This document shows, in pieces, positions 55,018 through 58,959 of a stretch of 58,959 nt of DNA. A program made the translations under genes and the position numbers. Location of the stretch: assembly GCA_014378105.1 (NCBI GenBank), contig JACMOI010000062.1, positions 1 through 58,959 of the forward strand. The letters are read 5' to 3'. This DNA is from Pseudopedobacter sp. GTDB taxonomy: Bacteria; Bacteroidota; Bacteroidia; Sphingobacteriales; Sphingobacteriaceae. The notes beneath the pieces are model-generated. The model was not told where the DNA came from. It worked only from the letters and a program-made list of their open reading frames with translations, and made no database searches. Every line of letters begins with the position of its first letter. The stretch's first letter is position 1.

Positions 55018-55206
55018 ATGAGTAAAATAGTTTTAATGGGATTGTTTTTATTCCCGCTATTGGTCAGTCTTTTAGCTATAAAAGATGTTTTTGAGAATAA
55101 AACTTTAGATAAGAGCAAAAAAATAATTTGGATTATCATTGTTGTTTTAATCCCGTTAGTTGGTGCTATTATTTATTTCTTTTTTGGAAAACCTAAGCGA
55201 CTGTAA
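55018..55206 (+). CDS. PLDc_N domain small membrane protein
   Basis: 62 residues with two membrane helices (about 4-22 and 36-56). The pattern (LLVSLLAIKDVFENKTLDKS, then IIWIIIVVLIPLVGAIIYFF, then GKPKRL) is that of the N-terminal domain of cardiolipin synthases/phospholipase D nucleases (PLDc_N), here as a stand-alone protein without the catalytic part. It is probably cotranscribed with the ABC exporter. Role unknown. Confidence 0.82.
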   Translation: MSKIVLMGLFLFPLLVSLLAIKDVFENKTLDKSKKIIWIIIVVLIPLVGAIIYFFFGKPKRL

Positions 55207-55342
55207 CTCGTAAATAGGTGTGTCAAGAGTAGAAAGGATATGAAGCTTTAAACAATGTACTCCCGATAGCCATCTGGTCAGTATGAACAAAAAGTCCGCA
55301 CAAAAGCATAAAAAATATTAAATAATAAAAATAAAATATCTT

Positions 55343-55384
55343 GATAAATCAGTAATATCAAAACATTATTTTAACTGATTTGTC
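55343..55384 (+). promoter_or_regulatory. inverted repeat before dxs
   Basis: GATAAATCAGT (55343-55353) and ACTGATTTGTC (55374-55384) form an 11-bp inverted repeat with one G-T pair around 20 bases. It lies 56 bases before the dxs ATG in a 233-base AT-rich spacer with no gene. It may be an operator or a leader hairpin. Confidence 0.4.
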
Positions 55385-55439
55385 ATGGTAATTAATAAAG
55401 ATTATATTACTTTGTAAATAAAATTATCCTAAGCGTAAA

Positions 55440-57371
55440 ATGGAAGTACAGGCGGGGCAACTCTTATCACAAATTAACTTTCCTTCTGATTTAAAGAAAT
55501 TTAAGGAAGAAGAGTTAGAGGCGATTTGTAAAGAGTTGAGGCAATATATTATTGATGTGGTGTCTGTTAATGGCGGACATTTTGCAGCGAACTTAGGAGT
55601 CGTTGAATTAACTGTTGCGTTGCATTATGTTTTAAACACACCATACGATCAGTTGGTTTGGGATGTGGGGCATCAGGCTTATGGTCATAAAATCCTAACC
55701 GGAAGACGTAATGTATTCCATACCAATAGAATTTATAAGGGGATAAGTGGTTTCCCAAAAAGATCAGAAAGTGAGTATGATACATTTGGTGTTGGTCACT
55801 CTTCTACTTCTATATCTGCTGCTTTAGGGATGGCTGTAGCTTCGCACTATAAGGGCGAAACAGATCGACAGCATGTGGCTGTGATTGGTGATGGGGCAAT
55901 GACTGCGGGAATGGCTTTCGAAGCTTTAAACCATGCTGGAATTGAGAATTCTAATCTTTTAGTGATTTTGAATGACAACTGTATGTCGATTGATCCCAAT
56001 GTTGGCGCATTAAAAGAATATTTAACAGATATAAGTACTAGCAAATCTTACAATCGTTTTAGAGATGACGTTTCGGCCGTTTTAAGTAAAATTTCAGAAT
56101 TAGGTCCGAATGCGCATGAAGTCGTTAAGAAGATAGAAAAGAGCATAAAAGGAACTATTTTAAAGAAGAGTAATCTTTTTGAGTCTTTAAAATTTAGATA
56201 TTTTGGTCCGATTGATGGCCACGACGTCAATCATTTAGTAAAAGTTTTAGAAGATTTAAAACATATTCCTGGTCCGAAATTATTGCACTGCGTTACCGTT
56301 AAAGGTAAAGGATATGCATTAGCAGAGAAAGATCAAACTAAATGGCATGCACCAGGTCTGTTTGATAAAATCACCGGAGAAATCAAAAAATCAGTTTCTG
56401 ATAAGCCTCAAGCTCCAAAATATCAGGATGTTTTCGGACACACGATGGTAGAATTGGCTGAGCAGAATGATAAAATAATGGGGGTAACCCCAGCAATGCC
56501 TTCTGGTTGCTCCTTAAATATTATGATGAGGGCAATGCCAAATAGGGCGTTTGATGTAGGGATTGCTGAACAGCATGCGGTTACATTTTCGGCAGGTTTA
56601 GCTACACAGGGTTTAATTCCTTATTGCAACATTTACTCGAGTTTTATGCAGCGAGCATTTGATCAGGTAGTGCATGATGTAGCCATACAGAAGTTGCCTG
56701 TTGTATTTTGTTTAGATAGAGCAGGAATTGCAGGTGCTGATGGCCCAACTCATCATGGTGCTTACGATATTGCCTTTTTTAGATGTATTCCAAATATGAT
56801 TATCTCAGCTCCAATGAATGAAGAAGAGTTAAGAAATCTAATGTACACTGCGCAATTAAAAAATCATGGAGGCCCTTTTACCATTCGTTACCCAAGAGGA
56901 AATGGTGTAATGCCAGATTGGAAAAGACCTTTTCAAGAGATTAAAGTTGGTAAAGGACGTAAGGTTTGTGATGGTGAAGATATTGCGATTCTTACTTTAG
57001 GACATATTGGTAACGAAACAGTTAAAGCATGTTTGGAATTGAATGCAGAAGGATACCATCCAGCACATTACGATATGCGTTTCGTGAAACCTATAGATGA
57101 AAGAATGCTACATGAGGTATTCTCTAAATTCTCTAAAGTAATTACTATCGAAGATGGTTGTTTACAGGGAGGATTTGGAAGTGCAGTTATAGAGTTCATG
57201 GTAGATCATCAGTATCAATCACAGGTTGTTCGTTTAGGAATGCCAGATGAAATTATTGAACATGGCGAACAAAAGGAGTTGTGGCAAGAATGTGGTTATG
57301 ATAGTGAATCTATTATCAAAGAAGTTAAAAAATTAGCTGTTGCCAGAACAACTAATGGGATGGTGGGGTAA
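55440..57371 (+). CDS. dxs: 1-deoxy-D-xylulose-5-phosphate synthase
   Basis: 643-residue thiamine-diphosphate enzyme, first step of the MEP isoprenoid pathway (pyruvate plus glyceraldehyde-3-phosphate). It shows GGHFAANLGVVELTVALHY near 45-63, DVGHQAYGHKILTGR (75-89), the cofactor motif GDGAMTAGMAFEAL...NDN (150-180), the catalytic-glutamate block VGIAEQHAVTFSAGLA, and the C-terminal transketolase domain (EDGCLQGGFGSAV). It is a single gene converging with the glycosyltransferase gene, two bases between the stop codons. Confidence 0.97.
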   Translation: MEVQAGQLLSQINFPSDLKKFKEEELEAICKELRQYIIDVVSVNGGHFAANLGVVELTVALHYVLNTPYDQLVWDVGHQAYGHKILTGRRNVFHTNRIYKGISGFPKRSESEYDTFGVGHSSTSISAALGMAVASHYKGETDRQHVAVIGDGAMTAGMAFEALNHAGIENSNLLVILNDNCMSIDPNVGALKEYLTDISTSKSYNRFRDDVSAVLSKISELGPNAHEVVKKIEKSIKGTILKKSNLFESLKFRYFGPIDGHDVNHLVKVLEDLKHIPGPKLLHCVTVKGKGYALAEKDQTKWHAPGLFDKITGEIKKSVSDKPQAPKYQDVFGHTMVELAEQNDKIMGVTPAMPSGCSLNIMMRAMPNRAFDVGIAEQHAVTFSAGLATQGLIPYCNIYSSFMQRAFDQVVHDVAIQKLPVVFCLDRAGIAGADGPTHHGAYDIAFFRCIPNMIISAPMNEEELRNLMYTAQLKNHGGPFTIRYPRGNGVMPDWKRPFQEIKVGKGRKVCDGEDIAILTLGHIGNETVKACLELNAEGYHPAHYDMRFVKPIDERMLHEVFSKFSKVITIEDGCLQGGFGSAVIEFMVDHQYQSQVVRLGMPDEIIEHGEQKELWQECGYDSESIIKEVKKLAVARTTNGMVG

Positions 57372-57373
57372 TA

Positions 57374-58645
57374 TTAAGCCTGTAAGTCTTCAATCACTTT
57401 AACTAGTTTCTTAGAAATTTCAGTTCTTGATAGATGAGATAAATCTTTTTGATCAATCGTGATGTTTTTTCTATCCAAGAATTTTTGATACTCCTTTCGT
57501 AATACTGCTGTTATATCCTCAAAACCATCGCAAACATAACCTGCTTTATACTTTTTTATAGTTTCTGAAATATCTCCTTTATCCGAAACTGGAAGAAGAA
57601 TTGGTTTTCTAAACATCAGATAATCGACAATTTTTGAGGTGATAATTTGTGATCTGCCCTTAAACCTTAGTTGTAGAAAAATGGATGCATCGGTTAAATA
57701 CGGAAGCAACTCTTCTCTATTTACCCTTGCTGTGATGTTGGTGATGCTTTCGAGTTTATACTTTTTAATTATATTTTTTAAGTTTTGATTTTTGTCAGCT
57801 CCTATAAAATTTAATACAATTCGCGAACTATCCTCTATTGAATGAAAAAAATCTGCAAAAGCTTTAAAAAAGTCTTCTTCAAATAATTGATCGTTATAAA
57901 TAGTGCCTAAATAACTTATGCTAAACTTTTCAGGTTTGGCATTAATTTGATAAATGATATCTTCTTGTTCAAAATTACTGCCATTTTCAATTATGGTTAT
58001 TTTATGGTGATATTTTTTGGGGAAACAATTCTTTAAACTTTCAGAAACTATGGTAATATGGTGTGCATATTCCAATATTCTAAGTTCGGTCTTTAGTGTA
58101 AACCTTTTTTTGAGAGAATGAATTAGATGATTCGTTTCAAGTAAGTGATAACCAAAATTCCATGGATCTCTATAATCTACAACTAATTTTGCATTAAATT
58201 TTTTCGAGAGTAGATAGGACGATTTGATGATTCCTCCTGACCCTCCTGAAATGATGATTGAAGGCTCGGTTTTTATGTCTTTAAAATTAGATGGATCTAC
58301 AAACCACGAGTCGACTTTGTAAACCATGACATGAATTGCTAAAAAGGACTTCTTTAGCCAAAATGGATATTGATGAGCATCAATAAATAACAATATTCTT
58401 TGAATAATATTGTAATTGGTTATTGTTAGCTCGATCAATTGAGGTGTATGTATTAAGGAAGAATTTATTGATACGTCCTCAATATGGCGGGGATTAAAGG
58501 GAAAGATGAGTCCTATGGCTTTTGTATTGTTATTTTTCTCAATTAATCTTTTTAAAAAGCTGATATATCTAAATGTATATGTTTGATTTAGTCTTAAATC
58601 ATAAGTCAATATCCAGTTTAGATTTTCCCTTTTTTTAGAAATCAT
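57374..58645 (-). CDS. glycosyltransferase (GT-B, family 4-like)
   Basis: 423 residues with no signal peptide. The pattern fits a GT-B glycosyltransferase. The first half contains SGGSGGIIKSSYLLSKKF (the glycine-rich turn) and VVDYRDPWNFGYHL. The linker is followed by TIIENGSNFEQED and ISYLGTIYNDQLFEEDFFKAF, where the second domain starts, and by KIVDYLMFRKPILLPVSDKGD near the sugar-nucleotide site, though the usual E-x7-E motif is weak. Its start overlaps the upstream outer-membrane gene by 11 bases, suggesting a polysaccharide locus running in from the right. Confidence 0.82.
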   Translation of the reverse strand: MISKKRENLNWILTYDLRLNQTYTFRYISFLKRLIEKNNNTKAIGLIFPFNPRHIEDVSINSSLIHTPQLIELTITNYNIIQRILLFIDAHQYPFWLKKSFLAIHVMVYKVDSWFVDPSNFKDIKTEPSIIISGGSGGIIKSSYLLSKKFNAKLVVDYRDPWNFGYHLLETNHLIHSLKKRFTLKTELRILEYAHHITIVSESLKNCFPKKYHHKITIIENGSNFEQEDIIYQINAKPEKFSISYLGTIYNDQLFEEDFFKAFADFFHSIEDSSRIVLNFIGADKNQNLKNIIKKYKLESITNITARVNREELLPYLTDASIFLQLRFKGRSQIITSKIVDYLMFRKPILLPVSDKGDISETIKKYKAGYVCDGFEDITAVLRKEYQKFLDRKNITIDQKDLSHLSRTEISKKLVKVIEDLQA

Positions 58646-58959
58646 AATAAATATTCCTGAAAGAACTTCTCAAACCAATAGTTATCCAGTTAGTGGTGTT
58701 ATTAAAAGTCAAGTTTTTCTCGTTTCTATGGGTTACCTCTAGCTCTATCCTTAAATTATATTTTGGATTTAATAAGTAAGCAGTCTTAAAATTTAAGTAA
58801 GTAAAATCAGTGACTAACCCTTGAGCAACCCTATTGTTTAAGTCTTGTTGTCTAGTTTTATAAGGCTTAAATATATCCTTACCAAAATTCTTTCCTATAC
58901 CCTCCAAGGCGTATTTTGCAAGGTCAATTTCTGATGAGAAGTTTAACCTGCTGACCACA
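58635..58959 (-). CDS. C-terminus of an outer-membrane barrel protein (partial)
   Basis: About 107 residues of a gene whose start lies beyond the window; the GTG at 58958 is probably internal. Alternating aromatic and polar strands (FKTAYLLNPKYNLRIELEVTH, then NWITIGLRSSF) and the last residue Phe in NIYYDF are marks of an outer-membrane beta-barrel. In the context of a glycosyltransferase it may be a Wzi-like capsule-assembly protein; I cannot confirm this from the C-terminus alone. Confidence 0.6.
   Translation of the reverse strand, partial: VVSRLNFSSEIDLAKYALEGIGKNFGKDIFKPYKTRQQDLNNRVAQGLVTDFTYLNFKTAYLLNPKYNLRIELEVTHRNEKNLTFNNTTNWITIGLRSSFRNIYYDF

Noticed and set aside
1-58959. CRISPR array, prophage, complete insertion sequence, or a known multi-gene defence system
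   Set aside because: No array of regularly spaced repeats, transposase, integrase, phage structural gene or defence-core gene was seen; apart from the nucleotidyltransferase-like pair all genes fit ordinary families.

Overview
The window looks like a chromosomal segment of a Bacteroidota bacterium, most likely Sphingobacteriaceae (Pedobacter-like). The evidence is AT-rich DNA, three SusC/SusD pairs, a GldH lipoprotein, a RicT (PSP1) gene with a Cys-rich N-terminus, a class II ribonucleotide reductase, promoter boxes of the Bacteroidota type (TAnnTTTG), and few Shine-Dalgarno sequences except at some ribosomal protein genes. The taxon is inferred from gene content; no marker gene was compared.

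Layout. 1-8.4 kb: housekeeping genes for DNA repair and replication (recQ, ruvX, holB), ricT, gldH and murF, with a metallophosphoesterase in front. 8.6-11.2 kb: a secreted M14 zinc carboxypeptidase flanked by two oppositely oriented copies of a hairpin repeat. 11.4-16 kb: an outer-membrane TonB-dependent barrel, then a padR-pspC pair with a likely self-operator. 16.3-32.1 kb: a 16-kb block of three tandem SusC/SusD pairs with a DUF1735-type lipoprotein and a MORN-repeat protein; no glycoside hydrolase, ECF sigma factor or anti-sigma gene is present, so the substrate cannot be read from context. 32.2-34.1 kb: a minus-strand operon of a small protein, a nucleotidyltransferase-fold protein, an LD-carboxypeptidase and a DoxX protein. 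34.2-36.5 kb: metG and a tRNA-Arg(CCT) whose 3' end is duplicated just downstream. 36.5-42.7 kb: a tight operon for 5-oxoproline (pyroglutamate) use, pxpB-pxpC-pxpA, followed by an atypical NRAMP-like transporter and an M1 aminopeptidase. 43-47.3 kb: B12-dependent ribonucleotide reductase and a PAP2 phosphatase. 47.7-53.2 kb: translation genes rplM-rpsI-rpsB-tsf, nagA, pyrH and frr. 53.2-57.4 kb: an ABC exporter, a short PLDc_N membrane protein and dxs. The right end enters what may be a surface polysaccharide locus: a glycosyltransferase and the C-terminus of an outer-membrane barrel.

How the genes fit together. The pxp operon could form a small nutrient module: a periplasmic M1 peptidase trims peptides, a transporter imports a small compound, and PxpABC hydrolyses 5-oxoproline to glutamate. 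The Sus block is a set of import channels with surface binding lipoproteins. pyrH-frr and rplM-rpsI-rpsB-tsf are classic growth-linked groups.

The signals least explained by standard annotation are non-coding: the two inverted hairpin repeats around the M14 gene; a MITE-like element between rpsB and tsf; an inverted pair of DnaA-box-like sites before nrdJ; a perfect 13-bp inverted repeat in the pyrH leader; the duplicated tRNA 3' end; and two genes whose promoter box ends four bases before ATG, which suggests leaderless mRNAs. I found no CRISPR array, no complete insertion sequence, no prophage and no clearly new multi-gene defence system.
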